Source: Streptomyces sp. 1-11 (GTDB lineage: Bacteria > Actinomycetota > Actinomycetes > Streptomycetales > Streptomycetaceae). Taken from it: 64,000 bases of DNA. The first letter of the stretch is position 1. Each line of letters starts with the position of its first letter. Position numbers and translations under genes: made by a program. This document shows positions 26,050 to 34,205 of this stretch, piece by piece. Under the pieces are notes generated by a model. It was not told the DNA's origin. It did no database searches and saw only the letters and a list, made by a program, of their open reading frames with translations. The stretch covers positions 62,001 through 126,000 of the forward strand of contig NZ_BJTV01000019.1 of NCBI RefSeq assembly GCF_007176755.1, in the 5' to 3' direction.

Positions 26050-27123
26050 ATGGAGTACAGGCGACTCGGGGCGTCCGGGCTCGAAGTACCCGCACTCAGC
26101 TTCGGCGCCGGCACGTTCGGCGGGCAGGGGCCGCTGTTCGGGGCTTGGGGCAACAGTGACGCGAGCGAGGCACGGCGCCTCGTGGACATCTGCGTCGACG
26201 CCGGGATCACCATGTTCGACACGGCCGACGTCTACTCCGCCGGTGCGTCCGAAGAGGTGCTGGGCGCGGCGATCAAAGGCCGCAGGGACCGGGTGATCGT
26301 GTCCACCAAGACGAGCCTGCCGATGGGTGACGGCCCCGGGGACGCGGGCTCCTCCCGCTCACGGCTGATCAACGCGTGCCATGACGCCCTGCGCAGGCTC
26401 GGCACCGACTACATCGACCTGTTCCAACTGCACGCCTACGACGCGCACACCCCCATCGAGGAAGTGCTCTCCACGCTCGACGACCTCGTCCGGGCGGGGA
26501 AGGTCCGCTACCTCGGAGTGTCCAACTTCTCCGGCTGGCAGGCGATGAAGTCCCTGGCGATCGCGGAAAAGTACGGGCGCTCCCGCTACGTCGCGCACCA
26601 GGTGTACTACTCCCTCGTCGGCCGGGACTACGAATGGGAGCTGATGCCCCTCGGCCTCGACCAGGGACTCGGCGCGCTCGCCTGGAGCCCCCTCGGGTGG
26701 GGCCGGCTCACCGGCAGGATCCGGCGCGGCCGGCCGCTGCCCGCGACCAGCCGGCTGCACCGAACGGCCGACTACGGCCCGCCGGTCGAGGACGAAGCCC
26801 TCTACCGTGTCGTCGACGCCCTCGACGAGATCGCTCAGGAGACCGGCAAGGCGATCCCGCAGATCGCCATCAACTGGCTGCTGCAGCGACCGACCGTCTC
26901 CTCCGTCATCATCGGCGCCCGCAACGAGGAGCAGCTCCGGCAGAACCTCGGCAGCGTCGGCTGGAAACTGACGCCCGACCAGATGCGCAGGCTGGACGCG
27001 GCGAGCGGCCGGACAGCTCCCTATCCCTACTTCCCCTACCAGCGCCAGGAAGGCTTCGCCCGTCTGAACCCGGGCGCCGTCGACGTCACGCCCGTCTGGA
27101 CCCCGCGTCCGGCGTGCGGCTAG
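26050..27123 (+). CDS. Aldo/keto reductase
   Basis: The 357-residue protein has the AKR (beta/alpha)8 motifs: MEYRRLGASGLEVPALSFGA, the catalytic Asp/Tyr region FDTADVYSAGASEEVLG, the Lys in VIVSTKT, the His in DLFQLHAYD, and the NADPH-binding end SVIIGARNEEQLRQNLG. Members reduce aldehydes and ketones with NADPH in the cytosol. ATG 26050 follows AGGAGG-like CAGGAGGATCAGCC. It is divergent from, and probably repressed by, the TetR regulator, which suggests induction by a xenobiotic or electrophile (inference). Confidence 0.92.
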   Translation: MEYRRLGASGLEVPALSFGAGTFGGQGPLFGAWGNSDASEARRLVDICVDAGITMFDTADVYSAGASEEVLGAAIKGRRDRVIVSTKTSLPMGDGPGDAGSSRSRLINACHDALRRLGTDYIDLFQLHAYDAHTPIEEVLSTLDDLVRAGKVRYLGVSNFSGWQAMKSLAIAEKYGRSRYVAHQVYYSLVGRDYEWELMPLGLDQGLGALAWSPLGWGRLTGRIRRGRPLPATSRLHRTADYGPPVEDEALYRVVDALDEIAQETGKAIPQIAINWLLQRPTVSSVIIGARNEEQLRQNLGSVGWKLTPDQMRRLDAASGRTAPYPYFPYQRQEGFARLNPGAVDVTPVWTPRPACG

Positions 27124-27142
27124 GCCGGCGCAGCGCTCCTGG

Positions 27143-27586
27143 TCACGCGGGAGGGGAGAGCTGGGCGCGCACCCACGCGGGATCGGGGTTCGTGTGCGGC
27201 CGCCCCGCCACGACGACGGTCGGCACGGTCTCGTCCCCGCCGTTGGCCGCCCGCACCGCCGCCGCTCCGGCCGGGTCACGCCAGATGTTCACCCAGTGCA
27301 GCTCGCGGGCGCTGCGGCCCAGCCGGAAGCGCAGCCGCATGCAGTACGTGCAGCCCGGCCGCCAGTAGACGACCGGCCGGCCGTCCTCCGCGCTGCGGCG
27401 CTGTGCTTCACCCGCGCCGACGGACCTCGGGAAGACGAGGGGCGAGTTCACGCCTGCGAGCAGCACGAAGGCCAGCAAAAGTGCCACGGCCTCACCGGGG
27501 CTGCCGCTGACGAACCGCCCAGCCGCGGCGGCTGAGCCGCAGAGCACGAACAGCATCGGCAACATCCAGGCGCGCATCATGGTCAC
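27143..27586 (-). CDS. Membrane-anchored mycoredoxin/glutaredoxin-like protein
   Basis: The protein has 147 residues. Two N-terminal hydrophobic segments (WMLPMLFVLCGSAAAA and AVALLLAFVLLAGV) are followed by a ~80-residue glutaredoxin fold: VVYWRPGCTYCMRLRFRLGR with the active-site CTYC (Cys79, Cys82), and the cis-Pro TVPTVVVAGR. Mycoredoxins reduce mycothiol mixed disulfides. Most are soluble and ~80 residues; here the domain is tethered, with its topology unclear. The start is GTG 27586 or the ATG codons two and three positions on. Confidence 0.85.
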   Translation of the reverse strand: MTMMRAWMLPMLFVLCGSAAAAGRFVSGSPGEAVALLLAFVLLAGVNSPLVFPRSVGAGEAQRRSAEDGRPVVYWRPGCTYCMRLRFRLGRSARELHWVNIWRDPAGAAAVRAANGGDETVPTVVVAGRPHTNPDPAWVRAQLSPPA

Positions 27587-27688
27587 GAAGACTATCCGCG
27601 AGTGGATGCGCTCCGCCCGGCCACCGGGTCCCTGCCGAGCAGTGCCTGGCCCAGCGTCACAAGGTCCTCGGGGCGGGTGGCGGCGGCC

Positions 27689-28330
27689 TCACTCCCCCGC
27701 GCGCATCAGCAGATGACCCCGGCGGAACCGTTCCCCCTCGCACGGCTCACGCAGCATGCGGCCGACCTCGGTGAAGCCGGCCTCACCGGCCAGCCCCGCG
27801 AGGTCGTCGATCGGCCATCGGTAGGCAGTGGTCACCTTGTGGTCGAACGCCGTGACCGGCTCTCCTTCCGACTCGAAGAAGGCGAGCAGGAGAGTTCCGT
27901 CGGACGCGAGCACCCGACGGAACTCGGCGAGGTACTGCGGCACGTCCCGCGGTGCGGCGTGGATGACCGAGTACCAGGACACGATGCCCTGCAACTGGCC
28001 GTCGGTCAGGTCGAGGGCGTCCATGGAACCGACCTCGAACCGCAGATCCGGGTACGTCTCGCGGGCGAGACCGATCATCACCGGCGACAGGTCGACGCCG
28101 AAGACGTCCAGGCCCAGATCGCGCAGATGCGCGGTGACGGGTCCGGGGCCGCATCCCAGCTCGGCGACGGGCCCGGCGCCGGCGGCCCGCACAGCCTCGG
28201 CGAACGCGGCGAGCACCGCGCGATCCAGTACAAAGGTCTGGAGGTCGTCGCGGGGCAGTTCGGCGTAGCGAAGGGCGACGGCGTCGTAGGCGTCGGCCGT
28301 CGCACGGTGGCGGGAGGAAGGTCGGGTCAT
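27689..28330 (-). CDS. Class I SAM-dependent methyltransferase
   Basis: The 213-residue protein has motif I VAELGCGPGPVTAHLRDLGL, motif II DVFGVDLSPVMIGLAR, an acidic motif after MDALDL and motif III in FRRVLASDGTLLLAFF. This is a Methyltransf_11/25-type small-molecule enzyme; no substrate-recognition domain gives the target. It is a single leftward gene. Confidence 0.88.
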   Translation of the reverse strand: MTRPSSRHRATADAYDAVALRYAELPRDDLQTFVLDRAVLAAFAEAVRAAGAGPVAELGCGPGPVTAHLRDLGLDVFGVDLSPVMIGLARETYPDLRFEVGSMDALDLTDGQLQGIVSWYSVIHAAPRDVPQYLAEFRRVLASDGTLLLAFFESEGEPVTAFDHKVTTAYRWPIDDLAGLAGEAGFTEVGRMLREPCEGERFRRGHLLMRAGE

Positions 28331-28426
28331 GAGCGAGGACCCTAGAGCCTTCCCGGCGCCGACGGCTGACTATCGGACAGGATCACCGGCGACCACCGGG
28401 CCGCCGGCTTCCTGGCCCGTGGCGCG

Positions 28427-28729
28427 TCACTGCTGCGCGAGGTGCCTCCTGAGCCAGGTGAGCAGGGCCGCGAACGCGGGCGTCATGGCGGCGTCCGACT
28501 GTTCGAGGACCGTCACACCGCCGGCGGCCTCCGCGGTGATCGTGTAGCTCATCGCGTCCCTGGCACGGCCGGCCTCGTCCGGCGGGGGCGTCGAGACGGC
28601 CTCCGTCAGCAGCCGGGCCAGCTCTGCCGTGGCGCCCTCGGGCAGGGCGTTCGTGTCCAGCACCTCGGGCGGGCGGCGGAGGTTGGCCGCTGCCGCCAGC
28701 CCGCCGTAGGCCTCCAGGGTCACCTTCAC
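28427..28729 (-). CDS. Emfourin-type protealysin inhibitor
   Basis: The 100-residue protein begins at GTG 28729, whose last bases overlap the stop of the M4 protease (GTGA), so the two are translationally coupled. The sequence VKVTLEAYGGLAAAANLRRP and the ending FAALLTWLRRHLAQQ match the emfourin family, small proteins encoded next to protealysin-like M4 proteases that inhibit them tightly in the cytoplasm. It has no signal peptide. Close pairing suggests the inhibitor keeps the protease silent until export or lysis. Confidence 0.85.
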   Translation of the reverse strand: MKVTLEAYGGLAAAANLRRPPEVLDTNALPEGATAELARLLTEAVSTPPPDEAGRARDAMSYTITAEAAGGVTVLEQSDAAMTPAFAALLTWLRRHLAQQ

Positions 28730-29937
28730 CTGGTGCCCTTGAGCGCGGCCATCTCCTTGGCCAGCCCGGTGACCTTGTCGTTGAGCGCGCCGATCTGCCT
28801 GGTGAGGGCGGCCAGTCCGTCCTTCCGGCCCGTGCCGCCGTTGCCGTTGACCGCTGAGCTCCGTACCCGGGCGACTCCGGTCGGGACGCCTCTGACCGGG
28901 ACTTCGACCTCCTGCCACGCCGCCAGTACGGCCGACTGCTCGGAGCCGCCGACGCCGAACAGTTCCCCGGCCTTCTGGAAGGTGGTGCCCGCGAAGTCCT
29001 GGAACTGGTCCTTGGCGCTGGACGCCTTGAGCGATTCGTACCAGATGGCTCCGGCGGCCTCCCAGGCGAATCCGCCGATGTGCACGGCCGTCAGGTAGAA
29101 CGCCTTGTTCGGGATGCCGGAGTTGTAGTGGACCCCGCCGAAGTCGCCCCGCTTGGTGTCGGGCAGGTGGATGAACTTGCTCATCCGGTCGGGCTGGGGG
29201 TCCTTGCCGAACTTCGGGTTGTTGTAGGCGTGCCCCGGGTCCTTCATCGACCGCAGGGCGTCCCCGGCGATCCCCGGTGTCCACACGTCGGCCCCGATCA
29301 GCCAGTCCGCCTCCTCGGCCGTCTGTTTCAGCGACCACTGCTTGACCAGCGACCCGAAGACGTCCGACATCGACTCGTTCAGGGCTCCGGACTGGTTGTG
29401 GTACTCCAGTTCCGCCGTGTGGTCCGTGACGCCGTGCGTCAGCTCGTGGGCGATCACTTCGAGGGATCCGGTGAGGTTGCTGAACTCCTTGCCGTCCCCG
29501 TCGCCGAAGAGCATCTGACGCCCGTCCCAGAACGCGTTGTTGACCTGGAAGCCGAAGTGCACGTATCCGTCCAGGCGCATGCCCTTGTCGTCGACCGAAT
29601 TGCGCTGGAAGACCTCCTTGTAGAAGTCACGTGTGAGGCCGAGGGCGTCGAACGCCCGGTTGACGGACGGGTCCGCGACCTCGGGGCCGTCCTCCGGCCT
29701 GGCCAGGACGGCGTTGGTGAGGGATTCCTCCTGCTCGCAGTCGAAGACGGTGCGCCGGCCGTCGCCGGGCGCGGCCGCGCCGGCGAAGGCCGCTCGGACC
29801 GCTCGCTCACCTCGCAGGCGAGCCGTGATCAGCAGGGTGTCCAGGGCGGCCTGGCGCGCCTCCCTGTCTTCGCTGTCCAGGAGCTTGTCGAGGATGTACG
29901 GGGGGATGATGCAGTTGACGGGGCGAGCCGTGCTCAT
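28726..29937 (-). CDS. Protealysin-like M4 metalloprotease
   Basis: ATG 29937 follows AGGAGG and gives 403 residues. There is no signal peptide. The short propeptide carries the protealysin signature (VNCIIPPYILDKLL). The zinc site is H164-E165-L-T-H168 with E188 (GALNESMSDVFG), and the late His lies in GGVHYNSGIPNKAFY. Unlike most protealysins it has a ~70-residue C-terminal extension ending in a short helical coil (LAALTRQIGALNDKVTGLAK). Such proteases lack classical export signals and are implicated in intracellular or host-directed roles. Emfourin is encoded immediately downstream. Confidence 0.9.
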   Translation of the reverse strand: MSTARPVNCIIPPYILDKLLDSEDREARQAALDTLLITARLRGERAVRAAFAGAAAPGDGRRTVFDCEQEESLTNAVLARPEDGPEVADPSVNRAFDALGLTRDFYKEVFQRNSVDDKGMRLDGYVHFGFQVNNAFWDGRQMLFGDGDGKEFSNLTGSLEVIAHELTHGVTDHTAELEYHNQSGALNESMSDVFGSLVKQWSLKQTAEEADWLIGADVWTPGIAGDALRSMKDPGHAYNNPKFGKDPQPDRMSKFIHLPDTKRGDFGGVHYNSGIPNKAFYLTAVHIGGFAWEAAGAIWYESLKASSAKDQFQDFAGTTFQKAGELFGVGGSEQSAVLAAWQEVEVPVRGVPTGVARVRSSAVNGNGGTGRKDGLAALTRQIGALNDKVTGLAKEMAALKGTR

Positions 29938-29975
29938 GGCAGACCTCCTGAGTGAGAGGACGGTTCCGTCGGCCG

Positions 29976-30554
29976 TCAGTTCTTCACGCCGTTGGCGCCG
30001 CCGGCGAAGGCGACCAGCTCGGCCTTGGCCGCGAACCTGGCCACGCTGGTGTCCAGCGGCTTGTCGGTGTACTGGTGGAACAGCCAGTTGCTCTGGATGT
30101 CGGGTTTGCCCGCGGCCACGCCGTACTCGGCGATCCACAGGAAGTCACCCGCGTCACCGCTGGTGTCCCGGTGCCGCCAGAAGTCCCGGTTGCAGTACAG
30201 CCCGACCTTGTGGTTGGCGCCGCGCAGCCGCTTGACCTCGGCGATGAAGGCGTCCTTCTCCGCGCAAGTCGCCGCGGTGCCGTCCGGGTTGGTCTCCCAG
30301 TCGACGACCATCAGGTCGTACTCGTTGCTCGCGCAGCCCTCCACGAAGTGGGCCGCCTGCTCCTTGATGTGGCCCGGGTGCAGGAAGTGGTAGAAGCCGA
30401 CGACGAGCCCCGCGGCGCGGGCGTGCGCGGCCTGCTCCTTCTGCCTGGGATTGACGTAGGAACGTCCTTCGGTGCCCTTGATGAACGCGAAACTGGTGCC
30501 GGCGGTGGGGAAATCCGCGTCCTGGAAGACGGATACGTCATAGCCTTTGATCAT
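29976..30554 (-). CDS. GH25 muramidase (lysozyme-like)
   Basis: From ATG 30554 the protein has 192 residues, all one GH25 domain: MIKGYDVSVFQDADF, FAFIKGTEGRSYVNPR, VVGFYHFLHPG, the catalytic VVDWETNPDG, VGLYCNRDFW and WLFHQYTDKPLD. GH25 enzymes cleave N-acetylmuramic acid links of peptidoglycan. No signal peptide is visible, which is unusual for a Streptomyces wall hydrolase and parallels the signal-less M4 protease 38 bases downstream on the same strand. GTG 30557 is an alternative start; GGGAGG lies upstream of both. Confidence 0.88.
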   Translation of the reverse strand: MIKGYDVSVFQDADFPTAGTSFAFIKGTEGRSYVNPRQKEQAAHARAAGLVVGFYHFLHPGHIKEQAAHFVEGCASNEYDLMVVDWETNPDGTAATCAEKDAFIAEVKRLRGANHKVGLYCNRDFWRHRDTSGDAGDFLWIAEYGVAAGKPDIQSNWLFHQYTDKPLDTSVARFAAKAELVAFAGGANGVKN

Positions 30555-31128
30555 CACGCTGAGCCTCCCGATGCGTTGATCCGGAGGGAGCACCGCGGAG
30601 CGGCCACGCGGACGACGTCGCGTCTGGTCCGAGGTGAACCCGTCGACGACTTCGGCGTCCCTGACGCCGAACGCCCTGAGCTCTCGCGGTCACTGGCGAG
30701 CGGACCGGGTCCACGGGCCGCTGCTCTTTCTTCGGCGGCCCCGCTCGGGCCGGTGATCCCCACGGCCACCACCGCGTTCCCGCCGTGGTGCTCGTGGCAC
30801 TCGTGGTGCTGCCGCTCCAGCTACCAGGCGTCCGCGCGCCGATCCGGCACGGTGCGGTCCTCCACGGTCTCCTTCCACCTTCTGACCAGGAACCGAACCG
30901 CGCAACTTGCGCGTGGCGAGCGGCGTGGTAGTGCCGCCGCGTCGAGTCCGGCGGCCGCCTCCCCCGGGTGATCGCCGATCGCGCTGGACACCCCCGGGTG
31001 CGAGAGGGACGCTGGCACCAGGACGGTACGCGCCGGCCGCGGAAGCACTCGCTCCGGCCGGCCGCCGGCGTCCGGACGATGCCACGGGCCGGCCGGCGCT
31101 CGCCCCCTTCGAGCAGGAAGGGACCATC
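30555..31128. other. 574-base divergent intergenic region
   Basis: It lies between the GH25 and DUF2235 genes. A minus-strand frame near 30800 reads LERQHHECHEHHGGNAVVAV after an in-frame stop, with no start or known domain, perhaps a gene remnant. The right end carries AGGAAGG, the ribosome site of the DUF2235 gene. Nothing else is supported. Confidence 0.35.
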
Positions 31129-32235
31129 ATGGCCAAGCGTCTCGTCGTCTGCTGCGACGGAACCTGGAACTTCGCCGACCAACCGAGCAGGACCAACGTC
31201 GCCAAACTCGCCCTCTCCGTGTGCACGGGGGTCTGCGCGGGCAAGGACCAGCGTGTCTACTACCACGGTGGCGTCGGCACCAGTCGCTGGGAGCACCTCA
31301 GCGGAGGTGCGTTCGGTGTGGGCCTGTCCCAGAACGTGCTCGACGCCTACCGCTTCCTCGTCGAGACCTACGAACCCCGCGACGAACTGTTCCTGTTCGG
31401 CTTCAGCCGCGGTGCGTTCACCGTGCGGAGCCTCGCCGGGCTCGTGCGCAATTCCGGCATCGTGCGGCCCGCGCACGCCGACCGGATGCCGCAGGCCTGG
31501 CGCCTCTACCGCGACCGGCTCGAGAAGCCGAGCGGCGCGGCCGCCACGCTGTTCCGCCGTTCCTACGCGCAGGAGACGGGGATCCGCTTCATCGGGGTGT
31601 GGGACACGGTCGGCGCCCTCGGCATCCCGGTTCCGGCGGCCAGGAGCCTGGAGCCGGCCGTGGCACGCTTCAACCGCCAGTGGGCTTTTCACGACACCGA
31701 GTTGAGCAGTTGGGTCAGGGCGGCCTGCCACGCGTTGGCCATCGACGAACAGCGCTCCTCCTTCCGGCCGACGCTGTGGCACCAGCAGCCCGGCGCCGAG
31801 CGGCAGGGCCAGGAACTGAAGCAGGTGTGGTTCGCCGGAGTGCACTGCGACGTCGGCGGCGGCTACCGGGAGACGGGCCTCTCCGACATCACCCTGCTCT
31901 GGATGGCCGACCAGGCCCGCAGATACGGGCTGGTACTCGATCCGCAGACGCTCGGCGTCCACGGGCCGAGCGTGATGAAGCCGGACGACAGCATCGAGTT
32001 CCGTGTGCGACCGGATGTCCTGGGCGAGGTGCACCCGTCACGTACCGGCCTCTACCGACTGGCCGAGCCGCTGCACCGGGCCGTCGGACGCGCGGCGGAC
32101 CGGGAGGGCCGGCTCGACGGCGACGAGTTCCTGGCACGGCCGGCCATGGAGCGCTACGACAAGGACGCCGACTACCGTCCGCCCGGGCTCGAGCAGTACC
32201 TCACCGACCGGCAGCGGGTCCGCCTGGACCCCTGA
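31129..32235 (+). CDS. DUF2235 alpha/beta-hydrolase-like protein
   Basis: ATG 31129 follows AGGAAGG and gives 368 residues. The N-terminus LVVCCDGTWNFADQPSRTNV is the DUF2235 hallmark. The nucleophile elbow G-F-S-R-G lies near residue 90 in LFLFGFSRGAFTVRSLAGLV, followed by IRFIGVWDTVGALGIPV and the late WFAGVHCDVGGGY, which carries catalytic Asp/His-type residues. DUF2235 overlaps the Tle1 phospholipase fold of type VI effectors. There is no signal peptide and no type VI gene, so a cytoplasmic lipase or esterase role is inferred. Confidence 0.85.
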   Translation: MAKRLVVCCDGTWNFADQPSRTNVAKLALSVCTGVCAGKDQRVYYHGGVGTSRWEHLSGGAFGVGLSQNVLDAYRFLVETYEPRDELFLFGFSRGAFTVRSLAGLVRNSGIVRPAHADRMPQAWRLYRDRLEKPSGAAATLFRRSYAQETGIRFIGVWDTVGALGIPVPAARSLEPAVARFNRQWAFHDTELSSWVRAACHALAIDEQRSSFRPTLWHQQPGAERQGQELKQVWFAGVHCDVGGGYRETGLSDITLLWMADQARRYGLVLDPQTLGVHGPSVMKPDDSIEFRVRPDVLGEVHPSRTGLYRLAEPLHRAVGRAADREGRLDGDEFLARPAMERYDKDADYRPPGLEQYLTDRQRVRLDP

Positions 32236-32326
32236 GAGGCCGCGGGTGCTGACCCGGGTCCGGCGGCGCGGTGAGGGCGCCGCCGGACCCGGCGGCCGCG
32301 CCGGGTCGATCCGGGCCGTCGCCGTT

Positions 32327-33034
32327 CTAGCAGGCCCCGAGGTCTTCCCAGACGCCCCACTGGCCGGTGGTGCCGGGCTTGTCGCCCGTGACCCACCACT
32401 TGGCGCGCCAGTTGTGGCCGCCGTAGGACACGGTGTCGCCGCCGTTGTAGACCCGTGCGGCGTCCCAGGCCGGCGCTGTGCAGGTGTCCCCACCACCGCC
32501 GGTGCCGCCACCGGTGCCGCCGCCGATGTTGACGTCGACGCAGGAGTAGAACGCGTTGGCGGTGTCCGCGATGTTCCAGACGGCGAGTACCTTCTGACGG
32601 CCCGTAAAGCCGCCGAAGTTCACCTGCTGGCTGACGTCCGCGCCCGGCTGCTGGTTGTGCCCGTCGAACTCGGCGATCTTCTGGCCGCCGATGAAGTACT
32701 GCCAGTTGGCGGTGGAGTGCCGGGCGGTGTTGTGCCACGTGAACGTCGCCGTCGTGCCGACCGGAGTGACCTTCCAGCCCTTGCTGTCGTTGTCGAGCTC
32801 GGCGTACTCCGCGTGTCCGCCGCTGCAGCTCTGCAGGCCCTTCGGCCCCTCGACGCTCTGCGGTTCGTACTTGATCTGACCGCAGTCGACGACGCCCTCG
32901 GCGCACTGTTCCTGCCGGCTCGTGGGCAATGTCACCCAGCCGTGGGCGCTGGCCGTGCTCGCCGGGAGGCTGACGGCGAGCACCGGGGCGACCAGCGCGC
33001 CGATCGCGAGAGCGGCTCGTCTTTTTGCGTTCAT
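32327..33034 (-). CDS. AA10 lytic polysaccharide monooxygenase with CBM5/12
   Basis: The protein has 235 residues. Its signal peptide ends at TASA so that mature residue one is His31 (HGWVTLPTSRQEQC), the N-terminal copper ligand. The second His lies in KVTPVGTTATFTWHNTARH. The AA10 domain ends near residue 170 (AVWNIADTANAFYSCVDVNI). A Gly/Thr linker and a C-terminal CBM5/12 follow (APAWDAARVYNGGDTVSYGG, then HNWRAKWWVTGDKPG). It oxidatively cleaves crystalline chitin outside the cell, helping the GH18 chitinase encoded nearby, whose own CBM5/12 is similar. DasR-type sites overlap its promoter. Confidence 0.95.
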   Translation of the reverse strand: MNAKRRAALAIGALVAPVLAVSLPASTASAHGWVTLPTSRQEQCAEGVVDCGQIKYEPQSVEGPKGLQSCSGGHAEYAELDNDSKGWKVTPVGTTATFTWHNTARHSTANWQYFIGGQKIAEFDGHNQQPGADVSQQVNFGGFTGRQKVLAVWNIADTANAFYSCVDVNIGGGTGGGTGGGGDTCTAPAWDAARVYNGGDTVSYGGHNWRAKWWVTGDKPGTTGQWGVWEDLGAC

Positions 33035-33150
33035 GCCATGTCACTTCCTTAGGGGCGGTCGAGGTGCGGGCATGGTGACGACACGGCGCGCACGTCGCGC
33101 GCCGCATCCTGGTGCGACCGATGCCATGGGTCGGGTCGAAGGCGGGCAAA

Positions 33151-33208
33151 GGTCTGGACCTGCTGCCCTACTAGGTCTAGACCATAGCTCCATGTCACGC
33201 CGGGTCAA
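33151..33208 (-). promoter_or_regulatory. LPMO promoter with DasR-type sites
   Basis: On the minus strand -35 TTGACC (33203-33208) and -10 TATGGT (33181-33186) are 16 bases apart. AGGTCTAGACCAT (33173-33185), close to the DasR element ACTGGTCTAGACCACT, overlaps the -10 box, and AGGTCTGGACCT lies at 33150-33161. Repression relieved by GlcNAc-derived signals is expected. Confidence 0.75.
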
Positions 33209-33304
33209 GAGGCCCGGCAAGGCGAACCGACTCTCCCGGCAGTCCACTTGGCAACTCGCCGGGCCCACGCCAGGAGCCGCGCTGCGCCCGGAATTTCTCG
33301 CCCT

Positions 33305-33318
33305 ATTGGTCTAGACAA
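33305..33318. promoter_or_regulatory. Second DasR-type element
   Basis: ATTGGTCTAGACAAG matches the dre consensus at the TGGTCTAGAC core. It lies 271 bases upstream of the LPMO start and 246 bases upstream of the doxX-like start. The rest of 33035-33563 shows no gene. Confidence 0.6.
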
Positions 33319-33563
33319 GCCTGCCGGGATGGCTCACAGTTCGACTGCACGCGCGCCACCGGACGACACCACGGCCGTGGCCCTGCCGCGCCGCGCCCCA
33401 CGAACACCGCGACGGCAGACGTCCGACCCCGCACCGCCCCGAGCGCCCTTCACCGACCCCGTCCGGATCGGCACGCCCGCAAGCGCAACCCGGCGTCAGC
33501 ACCGCCCTTCCCCCACCGCGACGCAGCGCCTCCGGGTCGCCGCGCGAGAGAGGAGCACCTCCC

Positions 33564-34019
33564 ATGGAAGCGCTGGAAAGAAGCAAGGAACACGTGCTCG
33601 GACTGTTCCGGATCGTCGTGGGACTGCTGTTCGCCTGCCACGGGGCCGCCGCGCTGTTCGGCATCCTGGGCGGCCCGCACGGCGCCGAGCCGCGGTTCGC
33701 CGCATGGCCGGACTGGTGGGCCGCGGCCATCCAACTGGTGGGCGGCGCACTGGTCATGTGCGGTCTCGCCACCCGGGTCGCCGCCGTACTGTGCTCGGGC
33801 TCCATGGCGTACGCCTACTTCGACGTGCACCAGGCCCACGCGCTGTTCCCCATCGAGAACGGCGGCGAACCGGCGGCCCTGTTCTGCTGGGCCTTCCTCC
33901 TCGTCGCCGCCCTCGGGCCGGGCAGGTGGGCACTGGCGTCCCTGATCCCTTCCCGCCGGCGGTCCGGTGACGGCCCGACCGGTCCGACGCGGTCACGGAG
34001 CACACCGTCGCGCGTATGA
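33564..34019 (+). CDS. DoxX-family membrane protein between two chitin genes
   Basis: The 151-residue protein has four transmembrane helices: GLFRIVVGLLFACHGAAALF, WWAAAIQLVGGALVMCGLAT, AAVLCSGSMAYAYFDV and LFCWAFLLVAALGPGRWALA. The sequence GLLFACHGAAALFG is a DoxX start. ATG 33564 follows GAGGAG. Its biochemical role is unknown. A dre-like element upstream and its location between the LPMO and the chitinase suggest co-regulation with chitin use, which is inference. Confidence 0.82.
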   Translation: MEALERSKEHVLGLFRIVVGLLFACHGAAALFGILGGPHGAEPRFAAWPDWWAAAIQLVGGALVMCGLATRVAAVLCSGSMAYAYFDVHQAHALFPIENGGEPAALFCWAFLLVAALGPGRWALASLIPSRRRSGDGPTGPTRSRSTPSRV

Positions 34020-34082
34020 CCCGGCGTGGTCCAGTCCGCCGCCTGGCGCCCTGTACAGGCACATGGGCGCCGGGCGGCCAAA

Positions 34083-34117
34083 TTGGTCTAGTCCCTTTTT
34101 GGTCCAGACCATTGACC
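34083..34117 (+). promoter_or_regulatory. Chitinase promoter with direct-repeat DasR elements
   Basis: TTGGTCTAGTCC (34083-34094) and TTGGTCCAGACCA (34099-34111) are adjacent direct repeats ending at -35 TTGACC (34112-34117). Paired TGGTCCAGACC repeats over the -35 region are the known operator layout of Streptomyces chitinase genes. Confidence 0.8.
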
Positions 34118-34205
34118 CGCCCATGTCACGGGGTCTATCCCAGTAGTCGGCAACACCCTGTCCGCACCAGGACATCGGCCACCCCCTCCACACACCAGGA
34201 CTGAC

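Noticed and set aside
31129..32235. DUF2235 protein considered as a type VI secretion effector
   Set aside because: No type VI genes or adaptor in the window, and Streptomyces lacks the system; only the hydrolase fold is shared.
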